DNA from: Verrucomicrobiaceae bacterium
GTDB lineage: Bacteria > Verrucomicrobiota > Verrucomicrobiia > Verrucomicrobiales > Akkermansiaceae
Length of the DNA stretch: 64,000 nucleotides
Assembly (NCBI GenBank): GCA_027484055.1
Contig: JAIXQH010000020.1
Coordinates: 57,640-121,639 of the forward strand
Direction: 5' to 3'
Positions 9,166 through 18,194 of the stretch are shown here, piece after piece; within the stretch, counting starts at the first letter, position 1, and each line of letters begins with the position of its first letter. The notes beneath the pieces are model-generated. The model saw only the letters and a list, made by a program, of their open reading frames with translations. It searched no databases and was not told where the DNA came from. A program made the position numbers and the translations under genes.

Positions 9166-10193
9166 GCCTGTCCCCGAAATCCCTGCTCGCGCGTCACGAG
9201 GCCGTTCTTCTGCTCGTGATCCTCGGCGAAATTGCCCTCTTCCATTTCCTCGGGCAGCGCTTCCTCACCGCAGGAAATCTCTCCAACACCTTCCGCCACT
9301 CCGTGGAAATCGGCCTGCTGGCACTCGCCATGACCCCAGTCATCCTCACCGGCGGCATCGACCTCTCTGTCGGTTCCATGATCGGGCTTTGTGCGGTGCT
9401 GTTTGGGATGCTGGTCAATTCCCTAGACCTCCCGCCTTGGTTCGCAGCCCTCCTCGCCATCACCGCCGGGGCGCTCGGTGGTGGTATCAATGCCCTGCTC
9501 ATCACGCGGCTTCACCTCCCGCCACTCATCGTCACGCTTGGCACCTTTTCCCTATTTCGCGGGCTGGCAGAAGCCCTGACTCAAGGTTCTCGTTCCTATT
9601 CAGGATTTCCCGAGTCATTTCTTGCGCTCGGAAATTCCAATGTCGCAGGGCTCCCTGCTCAGATTTGGATCCTGCTGGCCGTCGCTCTGGGGATTTTCTT
9701 GCTGGTGCACCGGACGAGCATCGGCCGCTCGTTTCGCGCCATCGGCTACTCACCAGAAGGCGCACGCTACGCTGGCCTCCCCGTCGCTAAGATGACCAGC
9801 CTCGCCTACCTCATCACCGGAGCCGTCGCGGGCCTCGCCGCTGTCATCCTCGTTTCCCGCCTTGGGGAAGCGCGAGCGAATGCAGGCATCGGCTACGAGC
9901 TGCTCGCCATCACCGCCGTGGTCCTCGGTGGCGTCAGCATTTTCGGTGGCTCGGGCAGCGTGCTTGGCACTTTTCTCGGCTGGATCGCGCTCGCCCTCCT
10001 CAACAACGGCCTCACCCGAATTTCCCAATACCAACTGCTCGACCACTCGATCTCCAGCATCGCCCGCGAACTTTCCGGCATCCTCACCGGTCTGCTACTC
10101 CTCACCGCGCTCGCCCTCGCCAGCCTATTGAAAACACTGGCACTCCGCCGCGCGACCCAGCACTCTCGACCCACCAACTTATCAAGCCCATGA
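9162..10193 (+). CDS. Sugar ABC transporter permease 2 (RbsC/RhaQ type)
   Basis: A 343-residue paralogue of the preceding permease. It shows the same family landmarks: ILTGGIDLSVGSMIGLCAV, LPPLIVTLGTFSLFRG, GYSPEGARYAGLPV as coupling loop and LGGVSIFGGSGSVLGTFLGW. Multiple membrane segments run through the whole length. The ATG at 9162 overlaps the stop of permease 1, and its own stop overlaps the start of the binding protein. A heterodimeric permease pair with one fused double ATPase matches the known rhizobial rhamnose transporter layout (RhaSTPQ). The substrate assignment comes from rhaA and the GH78 gene. Confidence 0.92.
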   Translation: MSLSPKSLLARHEAVLLLVILGEIALFHFLGQRFLTAGNLSNTFRHSVEIGLLALAMTPVILTGGIDLSVGSMIGLCAVLFGMLVNSLDLPPWFAALLAITAGALGGGINALLITRLHLPPLIVTLGTFSLFRGLAEALTQGSRSYSGFPESFLALGNSNVAGLPAQIWILLAVALGIFLLVHRTSIGRSFRAIGYSPEGARYAGLPVAKMTSLAYLITGAVAGLAAVILVSRLGEARANAGIGYELLAITAVVLGGVSIFGGSGSVLGTFLGWIALALLNNGLTRISQYQLLDHSISSIARELSGILTGLLLLTALALASLLKTLALRRATQHSRPTNLSSP

Positions 10194-11176
10194 AATCCAA
10201 AAACCTCCTCGCCGCGCTCGCCCTTGTCGCCACCCTGCCTTTTGCCTCGTGCAGTAAATCCAAGTCCGACGGCAAGCTCACCATCGCCCTACTCCCGAAA
10301 AGCAAGGGCAACCAATACTTCGTCACCTGCGAAAAAGGCGCACGCAGCGCCGCCGCCGAACTCAACGCCGAACTGAAATTCGACGGCCCCACCAATCCAG
10401 ATCCCGCCAAGCAAAACGAAATCGTCGAGAACTGGATCACCGACGGCGTGAACGTCATCGTCGCCGCCTGCGAAAATAAAGACTCCATCTCCACCGCCCT
10501 CCGCAAAGCCCAAGCTGCTGGCATCAAGGTCGTCACCTACGATGCCGACGCCCAGCCAGACGCCCGCTCCTTTTTTGCCAACCAAGCCTCCGCCCAGGCC
10601 ATCGGCGAGCAGCTCATGGACACCGCCGCCTCCCTCACCGGCAGCGAAGGGGAATTTGCCATCATCACCGGCACCCTCACCGCCTCGAACCTCAACGAGT
10701 GGATCAAATCCATTAAAGAGCGTCAGGCGATATACCCCAACATGAAGCTCGTGGACATCAAGCCCTGCGACGACATGAAGGACAAAGCCCAGCAAGAGGC
10801 CACCAACCTTCTCAGCGCTTACCCGAATCTCAAAGCCATCATCGCCGCCAGCTCCCTCGCCGTCCCCGGTGCCGCAGAAGCCGTCAAGCAAGCAGGGAAA
10901 TCCGGCCAAGTCAAAGTCCTCGGACTCGGCCTCCCTAGTGAGAACAAAGCCTACCTCAAAGAAGGCGTCACCCAAGCCGTCATCCTCTGGAAAGTCGAAG
11001 ACCTCGGCTACCTCGCCGTCATGGCCGGGGCCGCCGTCGCTAACGGCAGCCTCAGCCCCGGAGCTACCGAGTTCAGCGCCGGTAAGCTCGGCACATTGCA
11101 AGTTTCCGGCGACAACATCATCCTCGGTAAACCCTTTGTCTTCACCAAGGAAAACGTCGATCAGTTCGACTTCTAA
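10190..11176 (+). CDS. Sugar-binding lipoprotein of the ABC importer (RhaS-like)
   Basis: A 328-residue periplasmic binding protein of the ribose/LacI-like type (Peripla_BP_4). The N-terminus is a lipoprotein signal ending in PFASC (Cys at about residue 21), so the protein is probably membrane-tethered. The mature part starts with KLTIALLPKSKGNQYFVTCEKGA and has the typical GVNVIVAACENKDSI and GIKVVTYDADAQPDARSFF segments of the two-lobed fold. Its start overlaps the stop of permease 2. It would capture the sugar released by the extracellular rhamnosidase encoded next and deliver it to the importer. Confidence 0.9.
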   Translation: MKSKNLLAALALVATLPFASCSKSKSDGKLTIALLPKSKGNQYFVTCEKGARSAAAELNAELKFDGPTNPDPAKQNEIVENWITDGVNVIVAACENKDSISTALRKAQAAGIKVVTYDADAQPDARSFFANQASAQAIGEQLMDTAASLTGSEGEFAIITGTLTASNLNEWIKSIKERQAIYPNMKLVDIKPCDDMKDKAQQEATNLLSAYPNLKAIIAASSLAVPGAAEAVKQAGKSGQVKVLGLGLPSENKAYLKEGVTQAVILWKVEDLGYLAVMAGAAVANGSLSPGATEFSAGKLGTLQVSGDNIILGKPFVFTKENVDQFDF

Positions 11177-11203
11177 AACCCACTCTTCCATTTCCTCACC
11201 TCC

Positions 11204-12928
11204 ATGAAAAACCTCGCCATCCTCATCACCACCAGTCTCGCCGCCCTCGTCCCGGCCAGCGCCCTGCCGCCCAGCATCGCCCCGATCGCGGAAAAAAGCC
11301 CCCTCAGCTCCTTCATCATCCAGCCCAAGCGCATTGTCTGGAAATCCGAAAAAGGCGTCGAGCACTCCGAGAACCTGCTCATCCCCCACAGCGGCCAGGC
11401 CGTGCTCATCGAGCCGGTGCCCGCCCTGATTCTCAAGCCCGGTAGCGGCATCGTGCTCGACTTCGGCGTCGAAATCGCTGGCTCCGTCGAGCTTTTCTCC
11501 ACCCTCACCAAGGGCAAGGACATGCCCTCCGTCCGCGTCCGCACCGGTGAGTCGGTCGCCGAAACCATGGTCAACGTCGGCGAGCGCGAGGCGCAAAACG
11601 ACCACGCCCTCCGCGATCAAGTCGTGAAAATCCCCTGGCTCGGTAAAACCACCATCGGCCCCAGCGGCTTCCGCTTCGTCCGCATCGACAATGCCGACCC
11701 AAAAATCGACCTCGAACTCTCGCAGATCCGCGCCGTCCTCACTCTCCGCGACATCCCATACGTCGGCTCTTTCAAATGCTCCGACGAGCGCCTCAATAAA
11801 ATCTGGGAAACCGGTGCCTACACCGTCCACCTCAACATGCAGGACTACCTCTGGGACGGCATCAAGCGCGACCGCCTCGTCTGGCTCGGCGACATGTTCC
11901 CAGAAGTCTGCGTCATCAATTCCGTCTTCGGCTACAACGACGTCGTGCCCCGCAGTCTCGACATGACCCGTGACGTCACCCCCGTCACTGAGTGGATGAA
12001 CGGCATCAGCTCCTACTCCATGTGGTGGATCCTCATCCACGAAGAATGGTATCAGCAAAACGGCAACCTCGACTACCTCAAGCAGCAAAAGCCCTACCTC
12101 GCCGCCCTCCTCAAGCGCCTCACCACCTACGTCGGGAAAGACGGTCAGGAAAAACTCGATGGCATGCGCTTCCTCGACTGGCCGACCAAGGCCAACGACG
12201 CCGCCGTCCACGAAGGCCTTCAAGCCATGATGACCCTCACCATGGAAAGCGGTGCCCGCCTCAGCGCCATCCTCGGCGATCCCGAAACCGCCCAACTCTG
12301 CACGACCACCGCCAAGCTCCTCCGCACCCACACCCCCGCCTCCAGTGGCCGGAAATCTCCCGCCGCCCTGCTCTCACTCGCCGATTTCCGCGAAGCGAAA
12401 GAAGTCTCCAACTCAGTTCTCAAGAAAGACGGCCCCAAGGACCTCAGCACCTTCTACGGCTTCTTCGTCCTCAATGCCCTCGCCAAATCCGGCGATATCG
12501 ACACCGGCCTCGACTTCATCAGCCAATACTGGGGCGGCATGATCGACTTCGGCGCCACCACCTTCTGGGAAGACTTCGACCTCGACTGGACGAAAAACGC
12601 AGGCCGCATCGACGAACTCGTCGCCCCCGGTAAAAAAGACCTCCACGGCGACTTCGGTGCCTACTGCTACGTCGGCTTCCGTCACAGCTTCTGCCACGGC
12701 TGGGCCGGTGGCCCCACCGCTTGGCTCAGTAAAAACGTGCTCGGCGTCACCCCCGTCGCCCCCGGCTGCGCCAAAGTCAAAATCACCCCCAACCTCGGCA
12801 AGCTCACCTTCGCCGAAGGCACCTTCCCCACCCCCAAAGGCCCCATCCAAGTCCGCCACGAAAAACAAGCCGACGGCAGCATCAAGTCCACCATCAAACT
12901 CCCAGATGGCGTTGAGCAGGTGAAGTGA
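11204..12928 (+). CDS. Secreted alpha-L-rhamnosidase, GH78 family
   Basis: A 574-residue exported glycosidase with signal peptide MKNLAILITTSLAALVPASA. GH78 enzymes cleave terminal alpha-L-rhamnose from plant or algal glycans and glycosides. Family motifs include GFRFVRID before the catalytic barrel, DGIKRDRLVWLGDM (about residues 218-231), ATTFWE (451-456) carrying a candidate catalytic Glu, and SFCHGWAGGPTAWL (about 495-508), followed by a C-terminal beta domain. It is shorter than many GH78 proteins because N-terminal accessory domains are largely absent. It lies 27 bp after the binding-protein gene, so release, capture, import and isomerisation of rhamnose are encoded together. Confidence 0.88.
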   Translation: MKNLAILITTSLAALVPASALPPSIAPIAEKSPLSSFIIQPKRIVWKSEKGVEHSENLLIPHSGQAVLIEPVPALILKPGSGIVLDFGVEIAGSVELFSTLTKGKDMPSVRVRTGESVAETMVNVGEREAQNDHALRDQVVKIPWLGKTTIGPSGFRFVRIDNADPKIDLELSQIRAVLTLRDIPYVGSFKCSDERLNKIWETGAYTVHLNMQDYLWDGIKRDRLVWLGDMFPEVCVINSVFGYNDVVPRSLDMTRDVTPVTEWMNGISSYSMWWILIHEEWYQQNGNLDYLKQQKPYLAALLKRLTTYVGKDGQEKLDGMRFLDWPTKANDAAVHEGLQAMMTLTMESGARLSAILGDPETAQLCTTTAKLLRTHTPASSGRKSPAALLSLADFREAKEVSNSVLKKDGPKDLSTFYGFFVLNALAKSGDIDTGLDFISQYWGGMIDFGATTFWEDFDLDWTKNAGRIDELVAPGKKDLHGDFGAYCYVGFRHSFCHGWAGGPTAWLSKNVLGVTPVAPGCAKVKITPNLGKLTFAEGTFPTPKGPIQVRHEKQADGSIKSTIKLPDGVEQVK

Positions 12929-13460
12929 GGAGGAAAGGTCTCATTGTCAGCAGCTCCGGCGTCCTCAGCACGCCCAACTCAGCCCTCGATAAGGAGGCCG
13001 GAGCACTTAACAAAGCCGACGGAGTGCTCGATAAGCCGGACGGAGCGCTTGATTAGGCAAACGGAGTGCTTAACAAGGAGAACGGAGTGCTTAACAAGGA
13101 GAACGGAGCGCTTAACAAGGCAACCGGAGTGCACAACAAGCCAAACGGAGTCCTTAACAAAGCAAACGAAGTATTCGACAAGGCAAACGGGGATCAAATC
13201 ATCCAACAATTCCGCCTTGCCATTTTTCCAGGCGTAGCGCTTTCTCAACTTGTTCATTCCGGTGAATGGGATTTTAGAAGGTCCACAACACAAAGCGGTC
13301 GGCATCGACCGCAACGATGCCGCCAAACTGACCAAAGGTCGGGGAGGCGGCGGTGCATGTTCAGGCTGCCGCCTCCGGGAGAAAGCTAAAGACCGCTGCA
13401 GTCGACTTTGTGCGGCTCTTCTAACTCCCCGTCCACTAGGAAGGACATTACTTTTCCCCT
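12929..13460. other. Gene-free stretch after the rhamnose operon
   Basis: This interval holds the 21-bp repeat array (separate entry). After it there is a perfect 8-bp hairpin (CGGCATCG 13300-13307 and CGATGCCG 13315-13322, 7-base loop) and a weaker GC-rich hairpin near 13343-13378. Neither is followed by a T-run, so neither is a convincing intrinsic terminator. No gene with recognisable protein character is present. Confidence 0.5.
12958..13188 (+). repeat. Tandem array of eleven degenerate 21-bp repeats
   Basis: Eleven head-to-tail units of exactly 21 bp follow the consensus GGAGTGCTTAACAAGGCAAAC. Two neighbouring units (13063-13083 and 13084-13104) are identical and the outer ones increasingly diverged. 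The period is seven codons. Read in the frame of 12958 the units give GVLNKEN-like heptads with mostly conservative changes (N/D, K, A/E), but unit five carries an in-frame TAG and I see no credible start. No indel has accumulated despite the sequence drift. It could be a decayed coding repeat or a non-coding tandem repeat that expanded by slippage. Confidence 0.85.
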
Positions 13461-14342
13461 ATGAAATCGCACTGCTTCCTCCTCATCGCGACCGTTTGCC
13501 ACCTCGCCTCCCCCGGACTCGCCGCCGAAGCCCCGGCTTCCCCAGCCCGCGCCCATCTCACCAGCCCACTTGCAGACGGAACCCCTCCTCCACCCGAGCC
13601 GGAAAAACCCAAGCTCATCGTCCGCCCGGAAAATATCATCGCCGCTGAAACTCACGCCCAAGGCGGACGCCAAATCACCGTCCAGCAAATCACCCCCATC
13701 GATCTGCCACCTCCGCCCGAAGCGATTTCGCCCGTCGAAGTTACCCCCGCCATGCGCGCTCTCTGGGACCAACGCCGCGCCCAATTTCCCCGCAACGAAC
13801 TCATCCGCCTCAGCGCCACCGTCTATCGCTCCAAGAACTCACCCACCCGCAGCCTCGTCACCTATTGGCAACACGAAGAAAATCCAGCCGAAGCCAGCGC
13901 CCACACCGCCATCACCTTCTGGTCTTCCGCCGATTTCGCCCTGCTCACCGCCTTTGCCACTTTCGACGGTAGCGACGGCAAGCCCCGCAGCCTCTTCATG
14001 ACCTGGGGCGTCCAAGACAATGACCGCATCAGCACTTGGCTCGCCCGCAGCGGGAAAGTTTACCAAGCCCCGAAATCCCCCAAACTTCCGGTAGGACCAG
14101 CCGCCTTCAAGGTCATCTCAGGCGAGCCCACGCCCGACACCCTCATCGCCATCCAGTCACTCCACGACCTCTACAACAACGAGCAACCCCGCCTCCAAGC
14201 CGCCTATGAAGGTCGGGAAAAAGCTCAACTCCTAGCCGCCGCCGAGGCCAAAGCCCACCCACCCCAACCCAAAAACATCACCCTCAACTACTGGCACCTC
14301 CCATCCACCCCTACCGCCACCCAAGAAGGAGGTGCCAAGTGA
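13461..14342 (+). CDS. Secreted protein of unknown function
   Basis: A 293-residue product with signal peptide MKSHCFLLIATVCHLASPGLAAE and a long Pro/Glu-rich linker (PPPPEPEKPK). A globular part of about residues 95-250 follows, with Trp-rich strands (SLVTYWQHEE, AITFWSSADF, MTWGVQDND). I do not recognise a family. The stop overlaps by 4 bases (GTGA) the GTG start of the very large secreted protein that follows, so the two are translationally coupled and probably act together outside the inner membrane. Codon use is strongly C-ending, like the rest of the GC-rich part of the window. Confidence 0.7.
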   Translation: MKSHCFLLIATVCHLASPGLAAEAPASPARAHLTSPLADGTPPPPEPEKPKLIVRPENIIAAETHAQGGRQITVQQITPIDLPPPPEAISPVEVTPAMRALWDQRRAQFPRNELIRLSATVYRSKNSPTRSLVTYWQHEENPAEASAHTAITFWSSADFALLTAFATFDGSDGKPRSLFMTWGVQDNDRISTWLARSGKVYQAPKSPKLPVGPAAFKVISGEPTPDTLIAIQSLHDLYNNEQPRLQAAYEGREKAQLLAAAEAKAHPPQPKNITLNYWHLPSTPTATQEGGAK

Positions 14343-17300
14343 AAACCTCCCGCACCTTCCTCACACTCCTCTCTGGCCTCTGGATTCTAGCCTCTCAGCC
14401 TTCCCAAGCCATCATCGACACCAACTCCAACACCCTCTCAGACCTCTGGGAAAAATCCTTCAACTCCAACCAACTCTTCCCCAACACCGCCAACTTCCTC
14501 CCCCTCGCCGATCCCGACAAAGACACCTGGACCAACGCCCAAGAAGCCGAAGCCGGCACCAACCCCTTCAACAGCAACCCACCGCTCGGCCTCGTTCGAC
14601 TTCAAATCACCACCATCCCCGCCGTTTACTACACCTCCCCCGAGACTGGCCTACCCGCCCTCCTCACCCCCGCCGCCTTTGTGGTCAACTGGCCCACTCT
14701 CGTCGGAAAACAATATACCCTCCTCTTTTCACCCGACCTCAGCTCCGGCTCTTGGCTCCCTGTCGGAACTCCCATGATGGGCGACGGAAATTCCATCAAT
14801 TTCCCCGTTGCTCCCACCTACGACGACGGCAGCACCCCCGACAAACTCTTCTGGCGCGTCGCCATCAACGACCTAGACAGCGACGGCGACGGCCTCACCA
14901 ACCACGAAGAATTCAAGCTCGGCACCGATCCCAACTCCATCGACAGCGACCTCGACGGCATTCTCGATGGTATCGACCCCGCACCCAGCACCAGCGCCAC
15001 CCTCGCCGATCCAGACGGCAGCAACCTCCCTGCCAGTATCAACACTGATCTCCGCGCCTATTGGAACTTCGAGTCCACCGTCGGCACCGGACCCTTCGCT
15101 GTTTTCCCTGACGAATCCGTAAATGACTACAAAGCCACTTCCTCATTTGCCAGCGCAGACGGACTAGGAATGCCCTCCAAAGCCGCCCGCATCGGTCCAG
15201 GAAACCTCTACGCTAGCTCCAAATGTGTCCCCGCCACTGGTGACTACACCATCAGCGGCTGGTTTCAACTCTCAGAAGGCAGTATCAATTCCGGAAATAC
15301 CAACTATCACACCCTCTACGCGCTCTATGACCAACAAGGAAAGGGTCCTGCACCTCAGCTTGCCCCTATCGCACGCGGCACTATCTTTGCCGTTCGATAT
15401 ACTCCGACTGGGGAGCAATGGTATCTTGGCGGCTATAAACAGGATGCTTACAAGAACCAATACCCCTACACGGACGGTAACCCATACACCCTTTTAAACG
15501 GAAATGCCGTCACTTTACCGCTGGGCACCCTATCTGATGGCAAGTGGCATCATTTCGTAACGACCCGTTCCACCAGCGCATACGGCCAAAAACTGTATAT
15601 CGACGGCGTTCTCCTCATGGAAAACCCACTCCAAGAATACCCTGTCGCTCACGACTCCGATACGCGCCTCACCTTCGGCCAACTCTACCCCGGCTGGACC
15701 CCCACTGGTTTCCCTGATGCCCGCATTGATCGCGTTCGCGTGCACTCTCGTCTCCTCACCGAGATCGAAGTCTCCGCCCTTCATGAACAAGACATCGACC
15801 GCGACGGCTCTTGGGACGTCACCGAAGTCGGCACCCGCTTCTGGCGTGATAAAAATGCCAACTACTCCGTCGATGCTGGAGAGACAAGCTATTACTCCTC
15901 ACCTTTCATCTGGCAGCCTCCCACCTCTGACAGCGATGAGGACGACCTCAGCAACATCCAGGAACAAAGCCTCGGCACCAACGCCTTCAACCCAGACACC
16001 GACGGCGACCGCATGCCCGATGGCTGGGAATACGAAAACGAGCTAAACCCCCTCGTCAACGACGCCAATGGTAACCCTGACAACGACGGCGTCACCAACC
16101 TCGACGAATACCGCTACAACACCAAACCCCGCGTCGCCGACAGCGACGGCGACGGCAAAACCGACGGACAGGAAATCGCCCAAGACTCCGATCCCAACGA
16201 CATTAGCGACCAAGGCCAAGCCCCCGCCGCCGACCAAAAACTCAGCATTCTATTAGGCATCGGCGACCAAAGCGGCAGCCACAGCGAAGACTACGTCCTT
16301 AACTGCTACCGTATCGACCCCCAAACCGGCCAGGAAACCCGGGTCTTCACCCAAGTCTCCGGCGGCTTCGGCCAATACCAGCAAGTCACCAAAAGTCTCT
16401 TCAAAAAAGGCACTAGCTACACCTTCCAGATCGACTGGAAAGCCACCAACCTCCGAGTTGAACCAGCCAGCGGCGGAAGTCCCGCCGAGGGCCCCGACTT
16501 CGATTACACCTTCAAAGTCCAGCCCCAAGGCAGCCTGGGAAGTGCTCTCCTTTTACCTTCTTATAACATCCAAGCCCACCAAGTCAGCGGCACCACCCTG
16601 CTCGCCGACTCCGCCAACGACGTTGCCCAAACATCTCAACAGTTTAAACAAAACTACGAAAGCCTGAGAGTCGCCCTAATAAATTTAAAAATAGAATGGG
16701 AATCTGTTTATGGTGATGCGGCTTTAAGCTCACATATCGAGCCAACTACACAGATAAGTAATGGCAAAAAATGGTTTCCTGATCAGCCAAATCCAAATAA
16801 TCCCGGAGGAAGAGATATGGTTGGCATAAAGATAAGTGGAGGACTTCCAAATATGCCATTATGGTTACAATCCATAGACGTAGATGATTCAACAACGGAT
16901 GCGGTGATAGATTCCAACGGTCCTGCGGGATTTGACAATAACATCGAAGGATATGAATCTCCAGGTGTTCCTAGATGGGGGACCTTTGTGTCTCCAACAT
17001 CGACACTTTTTGGTTCAGCATCAGGTCAGCTCGACCAGAATGGCTCACTGCTGGCTAAGCTAAGAGTGGGCGTATCACCGGGTAATAACTATCGAGTTGC
17101 TGCAACTGTTAAAGATCGTGATGAATTAAATCCATTACACACAGATCCCGCTAGTTCGAATGCGACAAAGTATGTTTCTGTAGATTCATCTCAAAGACCC
17201 ACCTTCGTGGGATCAATTTCGTCGACATTGACCATCTGGAGAAGACTTTGGTTGGAAATCGATACAATGAGCAGTCAATCCACGCCGCCACCAGGAGAAG

Positions 17301-18193
17301 AGAATTGGTATGCAGGCAATGTAAATTCCATTACGCCAGGATTTTTAACCGAGCCTGGAAAACCTCTAGCTCAATACCCTATTGGTTCACCGTGCTGGGA
17401 TTGTAAATTTAGTGGTTCAATAGCTCGCCCTCTTGCAGAATTCGAGAACGGATGGATAATTAATGGCGCAACACATACAGCTATCGCAATTCAAAAGGTT
17501 TATCAAGATTCATCCGGCAATACTATAGTTAGAGCACTAGCAAATCCAGGATCTACAGGAAATTACACCTTATTAGATGATGACAACACAGCATATCCCG
17601 CAGGTTATAATCTAACTCTTCCTTTCTACTCAGTCGATTATTCATTAATAGCGTCAAAGTTCGCCCCTGCCTACATAGAAGTGGTATCTGCTTCGCAATA
17701 CAATACAAACAGCACCGTTTCATTTGACCTTCGCCGCAGCGTGCTTTCTCCAGAGTGGAACAATTCCCTTGACATACCTGAAACAAAAACACTTTGGTCA
17801 GCGATGGCAGTACTTGGATATGAGCCTTTGACGGAATTTCTATCCACGAGCGAAGATGGTGACCCCAATTCCGAAAGCAGAACAGCAGGGAACACCGACC
17901 GCACATCCCTTAATGTCTGTTCATCACTATTCGTAGAAACAATTAGGGATGAACTTGATGACCTATTAAGACTGCAAAGCATGTCGGCTGCGCAGAAGGC
18001 TAGTCTGTTACGCAATCACTTGAATCTGACGATTGCTCATGAGATTGGGCATCATCCAATTGATAGGACGTCTAATCATCATGTCGAGGATGGCATTATG
18101 GTTGATGGTGGATCTGGTGGGAGTAATGCTGATTTTAGTCCAGCAACATTAGCGAGATTCAGACAAGCCGTTCGGTGGGGACCCGCACAATAG
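14339..18193 (+). CDS. Large secreted LamG/TSP3-repeat protein with C-terminal HExxH metallopeptidase-like domain
   Basis: A 1284-residue protein with a signal peptide (MKTSRTFLTLLSGLWILASQPSQA). Ca-binding thrombospondin-type-3-like repeats lie at about residues 177-215 and 530-627 (DSDGDGLTNHEEF, DTDGDRMPDGWE, DSDGDGKTDGQE). A LamG-like jelly roll lies between them (about 237-475, GKWHHFVTTR, RIDRVRVHSR). Near the end AHEIGHHPID puts HExxH at residues 1234-1238, followed by NHH and a GIMV turn, resembling a metzincin zinc site with an unusually long spacing to the third His. From about residue 775 on, codon use changes sharply to A/T-ending. The GTG start overlaps the upstream stop. Confidence 0.8.
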   Translation: MKTSRTFLTLLSGLWILASQPSQAIIDTNSNTLSDLWEKSFNSNQLFPNTANFLPLADPDKDTWTNAQEAEAGTNPFNSNPPLGLVRLQITTIPAVYYTSPETGLPALLTPAAFVVNWPTLVGKQYTLLFSPDLSSGSWLPVGTPMMGDGNSINFPVAPTYDDGSTPDKLFWRVAINDLDSDGDGLTNHEEFKLGTDPNSIDSDLDGILDGIDPAPSTSATLADPDGSNLPASINTDLRAYWNFESTVGTGPFAVFPDESVNDYKATSSFASADGLGMPSKAARIGPGNLYASSKCVPATGDYTISGWFQLSEGSINSGNTNYHTLYALYDQQGKGPAPQLAPIARGTIFAVRYTPTGEQWYLGGYKQDAYKNQYPYTDGNPYTLLNGNAVTLPLGTLSDGKWHHFVTTRSTSAYGQKLYIDGVLLMENPLQEYPVAHDSDTRLTFGQLYPGWTPTGFPDARIDRVRVHSRLLTEIEVSALHEQDIDRDGSWDVTEVGTRFWRDKNANYSVDAGETSYYSSPFIWQPPTSDSDEDDLSNIQEQSLGTNAFNPDTDGDRMPDGWEYENELNPLVNDANGNPDNDGVTNLDEYRYNTKPRVADSDGDGKTDGQEIAQDSDPNDISDQGQAPAADQKLSILLGIGDQSGSHSEDYVLNCYRIDPQTGQETRVFTQVSGGFGQYQQVTKSLFKKGTSYTFQIDWKATNLRVEPASGGSPAEGPDFDYTFKVQPQGSLGSALLLPSYNIQAHQVSGTTLLADSANDVAQTSQQFKQNYESLRVALINLKIEWESVYGDAALSSHIEPTTQISNGKKWFPDQPNPNNPGGRDMVGIKISGGLPNMPLWLQSIDVDDSTTDAVIDSNGPAGFDNNIEGYESPGVPRWGTFVSPTSTLFGSASGQLDQNGSLLAKLRVGVSPGNNYRVAATVKDRDELNPLHTDPASSNATKYVSVDSSQRPTFVGSISSTLTIWRRLWLEIDTMSSQSTPPPGEENWYAGNVNSITPGFLTEPGKPLAQYPIGSPCWDCKFSGSIARPLAEFENGWIINGATHTAIAIQKVYQDSSGNTIVRALANPGSTGNYTLLDDDNTAYPAGYNLTLPFYSVDYSLIASKFAPAYIEVVSASQYNTNSTVSFDLRRSVLSPEWNNSLDIPETKTLWSAMAVLGYEPLTEFLSTSEDGDPNSESRTAGNTDRTSLNVCSSLFVETIRDELDDLLRLQSMSAAQKASLLRNHLNLTIAHEIGHHPIDRTSNHHVEDGIMVDGGSGGSNADFSPATLARFRQAVRWGPAQ

Positions 18194-18194
18194 C

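Noticed and set aside
10289..12331. A 680-codon open frame on the minus strand across the binding-protein and rhamnosidase genes
   Set aside because: It is a mirror of two clear plus-strand genes with strong C preference at third positions; the minus-strand product is a monotonous Gly/Ala/Glu/Asp/Val-rich sequence without any family motif.
12979..13335. A 118-codon minus-strand frame over the 21-bp array giving CLVKHSV-like heptads
   Set aside because: Any frame over a 21-bp tandem repeat is periodic and tends to stay open; there is no start signal, and the flanking residues look random.
13343..13378. GC-rich hairpin as terminator for the rhamnose operon
   Set aside because: The stem is imperfect and no T-run follows on either strand; it is also more than 400 bp past the last gene.
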